Part shown: positions 18,110-27,469 of the stretch, in pieces
Position numbering within the stretch: position 1 is the stretch's first letter
Layout of the letters: each line of letters opens with the position of its first letter
DNA from: Lactobacillus acidophilus
Lineage (GTDB): Bacteria > Bacillota > Bacilli > Lactobacillales > Lactobacillaceae
Reading direction: 5' to 3'
Assembly (NCBI RefSeq): GCF_034298135.1
Contig: NZ_CP139575.1
Coordinates: forward strand, 1,302,001-1,366,000
Length of the DNA: 64,000 nt
Translations under genes and position numbers: made by a program
Notes under the pieces: model-generated
Seen by the model: the letters and a program-made list of their open reading frames with translations, nothing else
Database searches by the model: none
What the model was told of the DNA's origin: nothing

Positions 18110-19216
18110 TTAATTGTAGATTGCCATTGTCGTATCTTTATCGAAGAAGTGAGCCTTATTAATATCAAAGCCCATTTTCACCTGATCACCTGGCTTGTGA
18201 TAATCACGTGAATTTACATCTGCGACGAATTCAGTACCATCAACTTTTTGATAAAGTTGAATAGTTGCACCAAGTAATTCTGAAACCACAACAGTAGAGG
18301 TAATTACTGCATCCGGCCAAGTTTCTAAGAATGCTTCTTCGGCGTGAATATCTTCTGGTCTGATACCAAATACAATATCCTTATCGTCATAGCCTTTCTT
18401 ATCCAACATATCGGCTTTACCTTTAGGAATTGCCATATTCAAGCCTTTTCCATCAGAAATACGGCCATTCTTATAATGAACATTAAAGAAGTTCATTTGT
18501 GGTGAACCAATAAAACCAGCTACAAATATGTTTTTAGGCTTGTTATAAACTTCCAAAGGTGTACCAATTTGTTGTACCTTACCTACTGACATAACTACAA
18601 CTCTATCTGCCAAAGTCATAGCTTCAGTTTGATCGTGAGTAACATAAATTGTAGTAGTACCTAATCTTTGATGAAGTTTAGCAATTTCCGCACGCATGGA
18701 TACACGCAATTTAGCATCCAAGTTTGACAAAGGCTCATCCATTAGGAAGATAGGTGCATCCCTAACAATTGAACGACCTAATGCAACACGCTGACGTTGA
18801 CCACCTGAAAGAGCGGCAGGCTTTTTCTTTAAATAATCAGTTAAACCAAGAATCTCAGCCGCATGCTTTACTTTTGTATCAATTTTTTCTTTAGGATAAT
18901 GTCTTAGCTTCAATCCAAATGCCATATTGTCATAAATAGTCATATGTGGATACAAGGCATAGTTCTGGAAGACCATTGCTATATCTCTATTCTTCGGAGC
19001 CACATCATTCATAACCATGTGGTCGATTTCAAGCGTACCTTCTGTGATATCTTCCAAACCTGCAATCATTCTTAAGGTCGTTGATTTACCACAACCTGAT
19101 GGACCAACAAAAACTATAAATTCCTTGTCTTTGATGTGTAAATCAAAGTCATTTACTGAATATTTATCATTTCCATCATACTTTTTGTATACATGGTTCA
19201 AATCTACTTCTGTCAT
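18110..19216 (-). CDS. msmK: ABC transporter ATPase for FOS/sucrose uptake
   Basis: 368 residues, CUT1 family ATPase. Walker A GPSGCGKST (about 38-46), Q-loop in AMVFQNYALYPHMT, signature LSGGQRQRVALGR, Walker B IFLMDEPLSNLDAKLR, and switch His in YVTHDQTEAM. The C-terminal ~130 residues form the OB-like regulatory domain (VFGIRPEDIH). It powers the MsmE-MsmF-MsmG importer encoded upstream. MsmK-type ATPases can serve several sugar transporters. It follows bfrA after 11 bases. Confidence 0.93.
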   Translation of the reverse strand: MTEVDLNHVYKKYDGNDKYSVNDFDLHIKDKEFIVFVGPSGCGKSTTLRMIAGLEDITEGTLEIDHMVMNDVAPKNRDIAMVFQNYALYPHMTIYDNMAFGLKLRHYPKEKIDTKVKHAAEILGLTDYLKKKPAALSGGQRQRVALGRSIVRDAPIFLMDEPLSNLDAKLRVSMRAEIAKLHQRLGTTTIYVTHDQTEAMTLADRVVVMSVGKVQQIGTPLEVYNKPKNIFVAGFIGSPQMNFFNVHYKNGRISDGKGLNMAIPKGKADMLDKKGYDDKDIVFGIRPEDIHAEEAFLETWPDAVITSTVVVSELLGATIQLYQKVDGTEFVADVNSRDYHKPGDQVKMGFDINKAHFFDKDTTMAIYN

Positions 19217-19227
19217 TATTTATCTCC

Positions 19228-20520
19228 TTACAAATCCACTTTTTTAAGTTCCATTCGATTAATTCCAGCGATAAAGGTAACGACACTTAACGTTTTAGTT
19301 TGACTAAAAATTTCTAAACTAGAATTATCAATTACTAACGTCAATTTATGCTTATTTGAATGCCATACAAGTTCTTCAGTAAATGCTGGTGAATGAATGT
19401 CTATAGTGTACTGTGACTCATTTGTACGAGTAATATAAATTTCTCCATTGTCGCCTTTTAAGATTAAGCTATAGCTAACCGGAATATCTTCGGCTAATTG
19501 ATTAATTCCTAAAGTAATCTCACTATCTGACAATGAAATTTGTTTAAATTTACCTAATGGACTTTGAATCAACTCATTATTATCAATAGTTAATTTTCTT
19601 GGAATTCCCATCATTCCATTCCAAAGATGACCAGATTCTTCTAGATAATTAACATGATCAGCACTTCTTAACCATGGAATGACAATTCTTTCGCCTTTTT
19701 CATTCATAAAACTTTGAGAAGCGTAGAAATCATCTCCATCGTCTAAACGATCACATTTTTCCAACTCAAATTTGAAAGTTTGCCAATCCATGTGTCCTTC
19801 AGCGATATAAACAATACTATGTTTGTCATCACCTAAAATCACACTAAAGGCAAGATAATCTTTTCCATCGATATTGAAATAATCTGGACATTCCGTCATT
19901 AATCCATATTTTTCACCTTGTAGCAAAATAGATTTAAATGACCAATGAAGTAAATCTTCTGATTCAAACAAGATCAGACTGCCGTGACCATTAATAGCTG
20001 CTGCTATTACACAATAGTATTTACCATCATGTTCAAAAACTTTAGGATCACGAAAGTTACTTTCATCTACTTCACCAGGTAAATCGGCTATCGTCATTAC
20101 TGGGTTGTTTTTATACTTTTTAAAATCTACACCATCATCAGAAACAGCTACACATTGGGTTTCAACTGCCTTACCATTTTCATCAACATGTCCCGTATAG
20201 ATGACATATAATTTGCCACCTTTTTCAATGGCAGATCCTGAGAATACGCCTGATTTATCATATTCATGATCCGGTTTCATTGCTACTGGCATATCTTGCC
20301 AATGGATTCCGTCTTTGCTTCGAGCGTGACCCCAATGCATGCTATCCCAGTGTGGAGCATATGGATTGTATTGATAATACAATTGATAATAATTTTTATA
20401 ATAAATCAATCCATTAGGATCATTGATCCAACCAACTGGAGCATTGAAGTGAAAAGTTGGTCTTAAAACATCATGATCAATTTTTCTTATTTTTTTATAT
20501 AAGTAAGTATTTGCCTTCAT
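19228..20520 (-). CDS. bfrA: Beta-fructosidase (GH32)
   Basis: 430 residues, intracellular (no signal peptide). Hydrolyses beta-2,1 fructosyl linkages of fructo-oligosaccharides and sucrose after import. GH32 catalytic motifs: WINDPNG nucleophile near residue 32, FRDPKVF stabiliser near 156, and ECPDYF acid/base near 210. A five-bladed propeller is followed by a beta-sandwich tail. Its ATG shares one base with the msmG stop (TAATG), so translation is coupled. Named after the L. acidophilus operon it matches in order. Confidence 0.93.
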   Translation of the reverse strand: MKANTYLYKKIRKIDHDVLRPTFHFNAPVGWINDPNGLIYYKNYYQLYYQYNPYAPHWDSMHWGHARSKDGIHWQDMPVAMKPDHEYDKSGVFSGSAIEKGGKLYVIYTGHVDENGKAVETQCVAVSDDGVDFKKYKNNPVMTIADLPGEVDESNFRDPKVFEHDGKYYCVIAAAINGHGSLILFESEDLLHWSFKSILLQGEKYGLMTECPDYFNIDGKDYLAFSVILGDDKHSIVYIAEGHMDWQTFKFELEKCDRLDDGDDFYASQSFMNEKGERIVIPWLRSADHVNYLEESGHLWNGMMGIPRKLTIDNNELIQSPLGKFKQISLSDSEITLGINQLAEDIPVSYSLILKGDNGEIYITRTNESQYTIDIHSPAFTEELVWHSNKHKLTLVIDNSSLEIFSQTKTLSVVTFIAGINRMELKKVDL

Positions 20521-21377
20521 TATTTATCACCGTTACCTGCAGATCCCATTCCTTGAGTAAGATACTTTTGGAAGAAGATGTAAACCAAAATCAAAGGTAC
20601 TGTAGAGATGGTCAAAATAGCCATAACTTGGTTCATGTAGACTGGGTTTGTGCTGTTAATATTAGTAACAGCTACTTGAAGTGGGAATTGATCAGAATTA
20701 GTCAAAACCATTAATGGCCATACATAGTCATTCCAACTGCCAATGAATGATAGTGTTCCAACAGTGGCTACAGTTGGTAAAGTCATCGGTAACAAAATAT
20801 TCCAAAAGGTCCTAAAATTACTTGCACCATCTAGTTCTGCCGCCTCTGTAATACTATCTGGAATCGCGGCAAAAGCGTTTCTAAACATGTAAATATAGAA
20901 AGGACTTGAAATACCAGGCAAAATAACTGCTAATGAAGTGTTCAAGATACCAATACTTTTAGCAATTTGGAATTGCTGAATTAAAAGCGTAGTACCAGGA
21001 ATAACTAATAATGCAATTAATAAACCAAATAATAATTTACGTCCTGTAAAATTAAATTTTGCAAAACCATATCCAGCTAAAGCATTTACTACAATAGATC
21101 CAATAGTTACACTTGCTGCATAAAATACACTGTTAAAAATGTATCTCATTACAGGGAATCTATGAAAAATACTTGCATATGCGCTTCCCCAATCACCGAT
21201 ATTTTTTGATGGTAGGAAAGCTTTTAAATTACTGATGTTAGCATAAATTTGGGATTCTGGCTTCATCGAAGAAACAATCATCCAAACTAATGGGAACAAG
21301 AAGAATAAGGCTAATATAGTAATTAACACTGTTGTCCATATCGTATGGAATCTTCTATGTGTCATAAACTTATGCAT
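20520..21377 (-). CDS. msmG: ABC transporter permease for FOS/sucrose (MalG-like)
   Basis: 285 residues, six membrane segments, opening WTTVLITILALFFLFPLVWMI. The EAA loop that contacts the ATPase is seen as EAAELDGASNFRTFWNILLP near residue 187. Partner of MsmF; the two form the membrane pore of the CUT1 importer. It overlaps msmF by 8 bases and bfrA by one. Confidence 0.93.
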   Translation of the reverse strand: MHKFMTHRRFHTIWTTVLITILALFFLFPLVWMIVSSMKPESQIYANISNLKAFLPSKNIGDWGSAYASIFHRFPVMRYIFNSVFYAASVTIGSIVVNALAGYGFAKFNFTGRKLLFGLLIALLVIPGTTLLIQQFQIAKSIGILNTSLAVILPGISSPFYIYMFRNAFAAIPDSITEAAELDGASNFRTFWNILLPMTLPTVATVGTLSFIGSWNDYVWPLMVLTNSDQFPLQVAVTNINSTNPVYMNQVMAILTISTVPLILVYIFFQKYLTQGMGSAGNGDK

Positions 21378-22254
21378 TCTCGTCGCCTCCAGCGTTTGTG
21401 ATCTTTCTTTGAATAATGGTAAAGATGATAATGATAATGCCGTAGATTACACTCATTGCACTTGCATATCCTAATTGACGATCAGTAAAACCTGTACGAT
21501 AAATGTAGTATATTGGCGTCATAGTAGCATTTTGTGGGCCACCTTGGGTCATGATCATTGGTTGAATCATCAAGTTGAAAGCACTAATGAAAGTCGTCGT
21601 TAAGATCATAATTGAAGTAGGTTTAAGCATTGGCAAAGTAATATGTAAAAATCTTTGCCAACTATTTGCTCCATCCAATTCAGCTGCTTCATACAATGAA
21701 TCAGGAATATTTTGTAATCCTGCTAAAAAGATTAACATCTGATAACCAGCACCCTGCCAAGCAGATACACCGATAATAGCAAACATCGCTTGCTTAGGTG
21801 AAGTTAAAAATGGCTGTGGTTTAATGTGAAAAATACCCAAAATACCATTTAACAAGCCTTGGTCAGGATTAAGAATATACATCCAAAGAATTGAGACAAC
21901 AGTCAAAGATACAACTTGTGGTGCAAAGAATGAAATCTTAAAGAATGTATTTCCAGGACGCTTTTTATTAACAATTAAAGCTAAACCTAAAGCCGCACCA
22001 ACCTGAATCGGCATAATAAAGATAACGAATTGTGCAATATTTTTTAAACTTTGTAAAAAGACAGGATCTTTAAAAGTATTAATGTAATTTGTAAAACCTA
22101 CATATTGCTTAGCCCATGGTGTCAAAATATTATAGTTCGTAAAAGAATAACTAAATGACATCAAAAATGGGATGATTAAAAATGTTAGTAAAATTAGAAT
22201 AGCTGGAAAAACATACAGCCACCCAATTTGTCTCTTTATACCTTTAACTTGCAT
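21370..22254 (-). CDS. msmF: ABC transporter permease for FOS/sucrose (MalF-like)
   Basis: 294 residues, six membrane segments starting IGWLYVFPAILILLTFLII. The EAA loop is EAAELDGANSWQRFLHITLP near residue 195. Forms a heterodimer with MsmG. It follows msmE after 20 bases and overlaps msmG by 8. Confidence 0.93.
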   Translation of the reverse strand: MQVKGIKRQIGWLYVFPAILILLTFLIIPFLMSFSYSFTNYNILTPWAKQYVGFTNYINTFKDPVFLQSLKNIAQFVIFIMPIQVGAALGLALIVNKKRPGNTFFKISFFAPQVVSLTVVSILWMYILNPDQGLLNGILGIFHIKPQPFLTSPKQAMFAIIGVSAWQGAGYQMLIFLAGLQNIPDSLYEAAELDGANSWQRFLHITLPMLKPTSIMILTTTFISAFNLMIQPMIMTQGGPQNATMTPIYYIYRTGFTDRQLGYASAMSVIYGIIIIIFTIIQRKITNAGGDENA

Positions 22255-22274
22255 AAAGATTCCCCTTTACTTCT

Positions 22275-23570
22275 CTATTTCTCAAGGTACTTTTGAATAA
22301 CTTTAGCTTGTTCGTTCATTACCTTTTGTACATTAGGATTCTTCTTGTACAAAGTTACATTTTGAACAGTATCAGCAAATGTTCTAGTTACTTGTGGGTA
22401 GTTAACTAAAACTGGACGAGCATGACCCGTAGTTTGGTTTTGCTTAATGAAGAATCTCATTTGTTCATTAACTTTAGGCATCATCATCTTAGATACACTC
22501 TTACGTGCTGGCAAAACAGTGTTAGCCATATCGCTGCGGTACATACACTTCTTACTCATTAAGAAGTTAATCAAAGCACCAGCTGCCTTCTTGTTCTTAG
22601 CTGCAGAAGACATTGCGTATTGCCATGAGCCTGTTGGTGAAACCTCTTTGTGAGTAGCTGGAGATACAGGATATGGCATTACGCCCCATTGCAAATTCTT
22701 GTATTGGTTTTGCAAAGTTTGAACTTCCCAAGTACCAGTCATCATCATGGCATATTTGCCAGTTTCAAAACCTTTATCCTTTGGTGAAATAGTAGTGTAA
22801 CCATCTTTGACCATGTCTTGAATTAATTGGAAGGCTGAAGTAGTTTGCTTGGAATTAAAGTAGCCAACTGCCTTTGTGCCAGCAGGATTAGTAATGCTAC
22901 CACCAGCTGACCATACAAATGGTGCTAATGAATAAAGAGCCATTTCTGAGTGGTCATTCAAGTTCATATTAATTGCTGGTTCATGGAAGTGGTTTTTAAG
23001 TCTCTTACAAATATCTTTAAATTGAGTCCAAGTCCATGGATGCTGTAAAGTAGCAATTTCTGAATCTTTAATCCCAGCCTCTTTGAACATCTTCTTGTTG
23101 TAATAGAAGCCGATGCTTGATTCTGAATAGCCAGCAGCATATAACTTACCTTTATAAGTACCTTGCTTAATAATAGTTGGTAGAATATCGTCTTTATTAG
23201 TAATGTACTTATCGATTGGTTGAATAATTTTTGAATGTGCATAAGCTGCTGTGTTAGGAGCATCCAAAGTTAAAACATCTGGTAAACTTCCTGAGTTTAA
23301 AGCAGCATTGATCTTATCTTCATAGCCGCCACCTGAACCAGAACGAGGAATATATTGAACTTTTGCTTTATAGCCATGCTTATTCTCTTTATTAAAGTCA
23401 TTGATATTCTTTTGTAATGCTTTACCTTCCGGATCAGTATTAGAAAAGTGAACCCACATAGTAACGTTTTTGTTGTTACTACTGCCACTTTGACTATTAT
23501 TACTACAGCCAGTTAGTGACAAAGCTGCGACAGTTGCAATGGCTGCAACTCCTAATTTCCATTTTTTCAT
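22275..23570 (-). CDS. msmE: Sugar-binding lipoprotein of the FOS importer
   Basis: 431 residues. Lipoprotein signal peptide with lipobox LTGC at 20-23, then an SGSSNN linker and a family-1 extracellular solute-binding domain (VTMWVHFSNTDPEG, GYSESSIGFYYNKKMF, KYAMMMTGTWEVQ). Lipid-anchored outside the membrane, it captures short fructo-oligosaccharides or sucrose for MsmF/MsmG. First gene of the operon; its promoter region carries three GAAACGTTT-type operators. Confidence 0.93.
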   Translation of the reverse strand: MKKWKLGVAAIATVAALSLTGCSNNSQSGSSNNKNVTMWVHFSNTDPEGKALQKNINDFNKENKHGYKAKVQYIPRSGSGGGYEDKINAALNSGSLPDVLTLDAPNTAAYAHSKIIQPIDKYITNKDDILPTIIKQGTYKGKLYAAGYSESSIGFYYNKKMFKEAGIKDSEIATLQHPWTWTQFKDICKRLKNHFHEPAINMNLNDHSEMALYSLAPFVWSAGGSITNPAGTKAVGYFNSKQTTSAFQLIQDMVKDGYTTISPKDKGFETGKYAMMMTGTWEVQTLQNQYKNLQWGVMPYPVSPATHKEVSPTGSWQYAMSSAAKNKKAAGALINFLMSKKCMYRSDMANTVLPARKSVSKMMMPKVNEQMRFFIKQNQTTGHARPVLVNYPQVTRTFADTVQNVTLYKKNPNVQKVMNEQAKVIQKYLEK

Positions 23571-23583
23571 TTTTCCTCCTTTT

Positions 23584-23660
23584 GAAACGTTTCAATTTTG
23601 CACAAAAATTAAAAGGTTTCCTACTAAGATCTAATTGTTTTAAATTAATTGAAACGTTTC
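23584..23660. promoter_or_regulatory. Two LacI-type palindromes upstream of msmE (MsmR/CcpA operators)
   Basis: TTGAAACGTTTCAA (core 23584-23593) and TTGAAACGTTTCTA (core 23651-23660), 67 bases apart. The first lies 14 bases from the msmE start, next to its ribosome binding site. LacI-family regulators, including MsmR and CcpA, bind such sequences; the two cannot be told apart by eye. Confidence 0.75.
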
Positions 23661-23710
23661 TATTTCGCTACAAAAAAATAATTATTTAGCAAAAAACTAT
23701 TTGAACACTT

Positions 23711-23724
23711 TGGAAACGTTTTCA
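23711..23724. promoter_or_regulatory. Catabolite response element (cre) upstream of msmE
   Basis: TGGAAACGTTTTCA fits the cre consensus WTGNAANCGNWNNCW. Located between msmR and the msmE promoter palindromes. Confidence 0.7.
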
Positions 23725-23768
23725 ATTTACAATTAAATGATAATATCGCTTTCACAACTTGTCAACAG

Positions 23769-24746
23769 TTATTTTGTGGTATTGCCATTTATATATTTTA
23801 CTGGATACATTTTAGCTTCATTTTTTACACTAGGATCTGCTATCTTCTTTAAAACTAAATCCACCGCTCCATTTGCCAATTTTTCAACAGGTTGTGCAAT
23901 TGTAGATATACCTAAAGAATGAGCCGAATCCATTTTAATACCATCAAAGCCAATTAATTGTATATCTTCAGGCACACGATAACCATGTTGGATTAAAGCT
24001 TTTCTTAACGTTAATAACAAAGAATCCGTATGACAAAAAATCCCATCAATTTCAGGATGTGCAGTTAACATTTCTAAAAGATGATTAATAAAATCAGCCT
24101 CAGGCACTGGTTCATGTAAGAATATTTCCTTGTAGTTTATGTCATGTTCTTTAAGATAATCATCAAAACCATCTTTTCGTAGCATAGTAGCATTAGGATA
24201 TTTACTATGGCTGCCTATATATGCAATATTTTTAGCACCATGAGCTAATAACTCCTTTGCCGCTAATTTTCCACCTTCGTAGTTGTCTGACGTAACATAC
24301 GATACTTTTTTCTCAAAATAACGATCTAAGCTAACAAAAGGAATGTTGGAATAAATATATTGACCAATATCACTATATGTAATAGCGATAATCGCATCAA
24401 TTTTATTTTGCTTAAGCATCTTTATATATTTAGCTTCTTCTTTTGGATCTCTGTTTGAATTACATAATAAGAGCTTGTAATCTTCCTTGTATAATCTCTT
24501 TTCTACATAATATGCAAATTCAGAAAAGAATGGATGCCAGATAGATGGCAAAATAAGTGCAATTGTTCTAGAAGATTTTGTTTTTAATCCCCTGGCATAC
24601 TCATCAGGAATATAATTTAATTCCTTAATTGCCTCTTTAACTTTCACTAAAGTACTTTTCTTAACCCCTGGTACATGGTTAATTACTCTAGAGACTGTAC
24701 CGACACCAACTCCTGCTCTTTGAGCAACGTCTTTCATTGTTGCCAT
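23769..24746 (-). CDS. msmR: LacI-family regulator of the FOS operon
   Basis: 325 residues. N-terminal HTH ATMKDVAQRAGVGVGTVSRVINH with hinge helix, then a periplasmic-binding-protein-like sensor domain ending SLGISTIAQPVEKLANGAVDL. The ATG at 24746 is chosen because AAAGGAAAT is well placed and the family starts right before the HTH; an upstream in-frame start would add 9 residues. Same orientation as msmE and about 200 bases upstream. Presumed to repress or activate the operon according to sugar; the palindromes at 23584-23660 are its likely sites. Confidence 0.92.
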   Translation of the reverse strand: MATMKDVAQRAGVGVGTVSRVINHVPGVKKSTLVKVKEAIKELNYIPDEYARGLKTKSSRTIALILPSIWHPFFSEFAYYVEKRLYKEDYKLLLCNSNRDPKEEAKYIKMLKQNKIDAIIAITYSDIGQYIYSNIPFVSLDRYFEKKVSYVTSDNYEGGKLAAKELLAHGAKNIAYIGSHSKYPNATMLRKDGFDDYLKEHDINYKEIFLHEPVPEADFINHLLEMLTAHPEIDGIFCHTDSLLLTLRKALIQHGYRVPEDIQLIGFDGIKMDSAHSLGISTIAQPVEKLANGAVDLVLKKIADPSVKNEAKMYPVKYINGNTTK

Positions 24747-24820
24747 ATTTTTATTTCCTTTCATAACTATCATTTTATTATACTTCTAGAGAAGAAAATA
24801 GAGTTAAAAAAGCCACTGAA

Positions 24821-25501
24821 TCATCTAATTTCTTTCTTCACCTTATTCATCAATTCAAAGTTATTAGTAAAAATTCCTGCTACACCTAGCTTAAAATATC
24901 TTCTAGCCAATTTAGGATTATCCACCGTCCAAATCCGCTGCGTTACCTTACTTGGCAAATAAAAATGGGGATGAATCGCTGCAAAATGATTTTTCTTTAC
25001 AAAATACTCAGGAAAAAGTACTGGCACTTTCATCAAAAAACAATACTGCTGCTTTTTATCAATCCGCTGACAGTTTTTCAAAGTCCAATAATTAAACGAA
25101 GAAAAGATAATCGGATGAACAAAATGATAATTCTTCACCAAAGCTAAAACAATGCTTTCAATTCCTATATTGTGAATTTTATTAGTCTTAAATTCCAGAT
25201 TGATGTAAACATCCCTATTTTGTAAAATTTCCAGCAATTAACTAAGCATCGGCACCGGCTCACCATTATCCAAATGAAACCGTCTAATCTCACTTAATGT
25301 GTAGTCCTTAATATAGCCGCTGCCATCCGTTGTACGATCAATTTTTTCATCATGCATGACTATTGGTACTTTATCCTTAGTCAAATGCACATCAAATTCC
25401 ACGCCTTCAGTGCCATGTTCTACCGCATAGCGAAAGCCCTCTAAAGAATTTTCCGCAAATTTAACCGGTATTCCTCGATGAGCAAAAATTATTGTCTCCA
25501 T
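24821..25501 (-). pseudogene. Glycerophosphodiester phosphodiesterase (GlpQ/UgpQ) with an in-frame stop
   Basis: Reads as one frame of about 226 codons interrupted by a single TAA at 25238-25240, after PVPMLS and before LLEILQNRDVYINLEFK. A GAA codon there would restore the usual family sequence. The first half has the catalytic landmarks FAHRG, AENSLEGF, GVEFDVHLTKD and HDEKIDRTTDGSG; the second half has INLEFK and RIWTVDNPKLARRYFKLGVAGIFTNN. So it is a one-base nonsense mutation in an otherwise intact gene (or a sequencing error). The start is taken at 25501; the earlier ATG at 25537 lies inside a terminator hairpin. Confidence 0.8.
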
Positions 25502-25511
25502 ATTTTCCAAC

Positions 25512-25535
25512 AAAAAAATGCCACCTAATGGTGGC
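25512..25535 (-). terminator. Terminator of the ABM-domain gene
   Basis: GCCACC-atta-GGTGGC followed by ATTTTTTTG on the minus strand, 10 bases after the upstream gene's stop. Confidence 0.85.
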
Positions 25536-25545
25536 ATAATCTAAA

Positions 25546-26205
25546 TTAATCCAAAACGATTGCACCTTGAGTTGCTAAAGTATCTCTTACAAGAGTCTTA
25601 ACATCTCTACTTTTTACCATGCCATCAGTTTCTTCAATATATTCCTTGTAATGTGGTGTCTTAACGTGAATATCGTAAGCTTCATCATTTGCATAAACCT
25701 CAATGAAGTACCATTCATTAGGGTTATCAATATTAGTACCTGACATCATAATTTCCATACCTGGTTCTGAAGCCATGCTAGTAGTCATTTCCTTCTTAAC
25801 TGCATGTGAGAACTTTTCAGCATCAGCATCTTTAACTTCCACCTTAATCAAACGCATTACGAAATTATCAGCGTAACTATTCAACGCTCTTTGAGCCTTG
25901 GTTGTGATTACTTCTGGGTGAAGATCAATAACTTTTTGCTTAGTAGCAATCTTATTTACAGTTTCTACAAAATCATCTGCATGTGATCCAGCAATGTGTA
26001 AATCTTCAGCTCCCTTGTTACGGAAAACTTCAATTTCATAATTATCTTCACCATGTGCATCATCATGGCCGCTTCCAATGAGTAAAGTACCTTCTTCAGC
26101 AGGAATCGAATCATGCATATTTTTTTCTGCGTAACGAATATATTCACTACGGTCATTTTCTGCAATAGTTAATTTTTTAATTTTAAAAATTGGTGTTTCA
26201 TCCAT
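25546..26205 (-). CDS. Tandem ABM-domain protein (putative quinol/antibiotic-biosynthesis monooxygenase family)
   Basis: 219 residues built from two similar ferredoxin-like halves. Half one has IFKIKKLTIAENDRSEYIRY and YEIEVFRNKGAEDLHIAGSHADDF; half two has VMRLIKVEVKDADAEKFSHAV and YFIEVYANDEAYDIHVKTPHYKEY. Each ends with the ExYxxxEAxxxHxxTPHF-like pattern of the ABM family. Members can degrade heme or oxidise quinones, but many are uncharacterised. Cytoplasmic, monocistronic. Confidence 0.7.
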   Translation of the reverse strand: MDETPIFKIKKLTIAENDRSEYIRYAEKNMHDSIPAEEGTLLIGSGHDDAHGEDNYEIEVFRNKGAEDLHIAGSHADDFVETVNKIATKQKVIDLHPEVITTKAQRALNSYADNFVMRLIKVEVKDADAEKFSHAVKKEMTTSMASEPGMEIMMSGTNIDNPNEWYFIEVYANDEAYDIHVKTPHYKEYIEETDGMVKSRDVKTLVRDTLATQGAIVLD

Positions 26206-26290
26206 TTTTCTTTGCCTCGTATCATAAATTTTTACACATACATTATTATAAGCTAATGTGTAAAAATAGGATGTATTATTTACCAGTTAA

Positions 26291-26863
26291 TTAATCTACA
26301 TGGATATTTTTAGCAGGCCAGCCACTTTTTACATATTTAACCTCATGCCCATTACTCTCTAGTAATGCATACTCCCCATTATGAAAGCCGCGGAATTTAT
26401 GACCAGAGGCTTTTTCACGAATATACCGCGTCATACTATCGCCATGCCCTACAACCAGAATATTTTCACCATCTTTGGCATCCCTCAAGATCAGATTAAT
26501 TCCGCGTTCCATCCGCTCAACCACCTCATGATTGTCCTCAACTGATCCAGAAGTAAAGCGTCTAAATAACCAAAAAGGTGTCTTCTTTCCTTCAAAGGTG
26601 CCATAATTTTTTTCTTTTAGATCTTTCAACCTGGTATATTCCATCTCTGGCCCAGTAATAATCTCTAACGTATCACTAGCTCTTTCTTGAGTTGAACAAT
26701 ATGCCTTATCAAAAACTATATTATTTTTTTCAAAATAATCACGCAAAGTTTCAACCTGCTTAATCCCCAATTGAGTCAAAGCAGAATCACTACTACCTTG
26801 CATACGATGTTGTTGATTAAATAAAGTTTGTCCGTGTCTAACTAAATATAAATTAATTGTCAT
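26291..26863 (-). CDS. Histidine phosphatase (phosphoglycerate mutase-like) family protein, copy B
   Basis: 190 residues. RHG motif in YLVRHGQTLFNQQHRMQG near residue 7 and second catalytic His in VVGHGDSMTRYI near 138; acidic residue in LKEKNYGTFEG. Its ATG directly abuts the stop of the preceding, closely similar gene. Such enzymes act on small phosphorylated metabolites or phosphoproteins; the substrate is not evident. Confidence 0.85.
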   Translation of the reverse strand: MTINLYLVRHGQTLFNQQHRMQGSSDSALTQLGIKQVETLRDYFEKNNIVFDKAYCSTQERASDTLEIITGPEMEYTRLKDLKEKNYGTFEGKKTPFWLFRRFTSGSVEDNHEVVERMERGINLILRDAKDGENILVVGHGDSMTRYIREKASGHKFRGFHNGEYALLESNGHEVKYVKSGWPAKNIHVD

Positions 26864-27445
26864 TTAAAGCTGTTTCAAATCCTCTGCGGGCCATACATAA
26901 CTATCAAAATGAACGTCTTCACCATCAACTGTTAACCTAACAATTGATGCATTTCCAAAACCAGAAAAGTTCACATTTTCAGTTGCATCCCTTACGTACT
27001 TAGCTAAAATATCCCCATGTCCTACAACCAGCGCAGTTTGACCGTCATCTAGCCCATCTATAATTTGAACAACAGCACGACGCATTCTAGCTATTACGTC
27101 TTCATCTTTTTCCATTGTAGGATCAATATTAGTATTATTGTAATTCCAAGGAAGCAAAAATTCATCTCTTCCTTCAAAAATACCATAACACTTTTCACGT
27201 AAATCCTTTAAACGTACATAAGGCATTTCATGATCAGTAATAATTTCCAGTGTATCACTGGCTCTTTCCTGAGTTGATGAATATGCCTTATCAAATTTAA
27301 TATTATTATTTTTAAAATAATCACGTGCTAATTCTACCTGACGAATCCCCTTTTCATTTAGCGGTGAATCACATCTCCCTTGCACCTTATGATAGTAATT
27401 AAAATACGTTTGTCCATGTCTAACTAAATATATAGTTTTTGTCAT
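26864..27445 (-). CDS. Histidine phosphatase (phosphoglycerate mutase-like) family protein, copy A
   Basis: 193 residues. YLVRHGQTYFNYYHKVQG near residue 7, SSTQERASDTLEIIT, and VVGHGDILAKYV near 142. Closely related along its length to the following gene (the ERASDTLEIIT block is identical), which points to tandem duplication. Stop and next start are contiguous, so the pair is one transcription unit. Confidence 0.85.
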   Translation of the reverse strand: MTKTIYLVRHGQTYFNYYHKVQGRCDSPLNEKGIRQVELARDYFKNNNIKFDKAYSSTQERASDTLEIITDHEMPYVRLKDLREKCYGIFEGRDEFLLPWNYNNTNIDPTMEKDEDVIARMRRAVVQIIDGLDDGQTALVVGHGDILAKYVRDATENVNFSGFGNASIVRLTVDGEDVHFDSYVWPAEDLKQL

Positions 27446-27469
27446 ATTATTCTCCGTAAAATTATTTCT

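Noticed and set aside
25502..25537. Upstream ATG for GlpQ
   Set aside because: Lies inside the terminator hairpin of the preceding gene.
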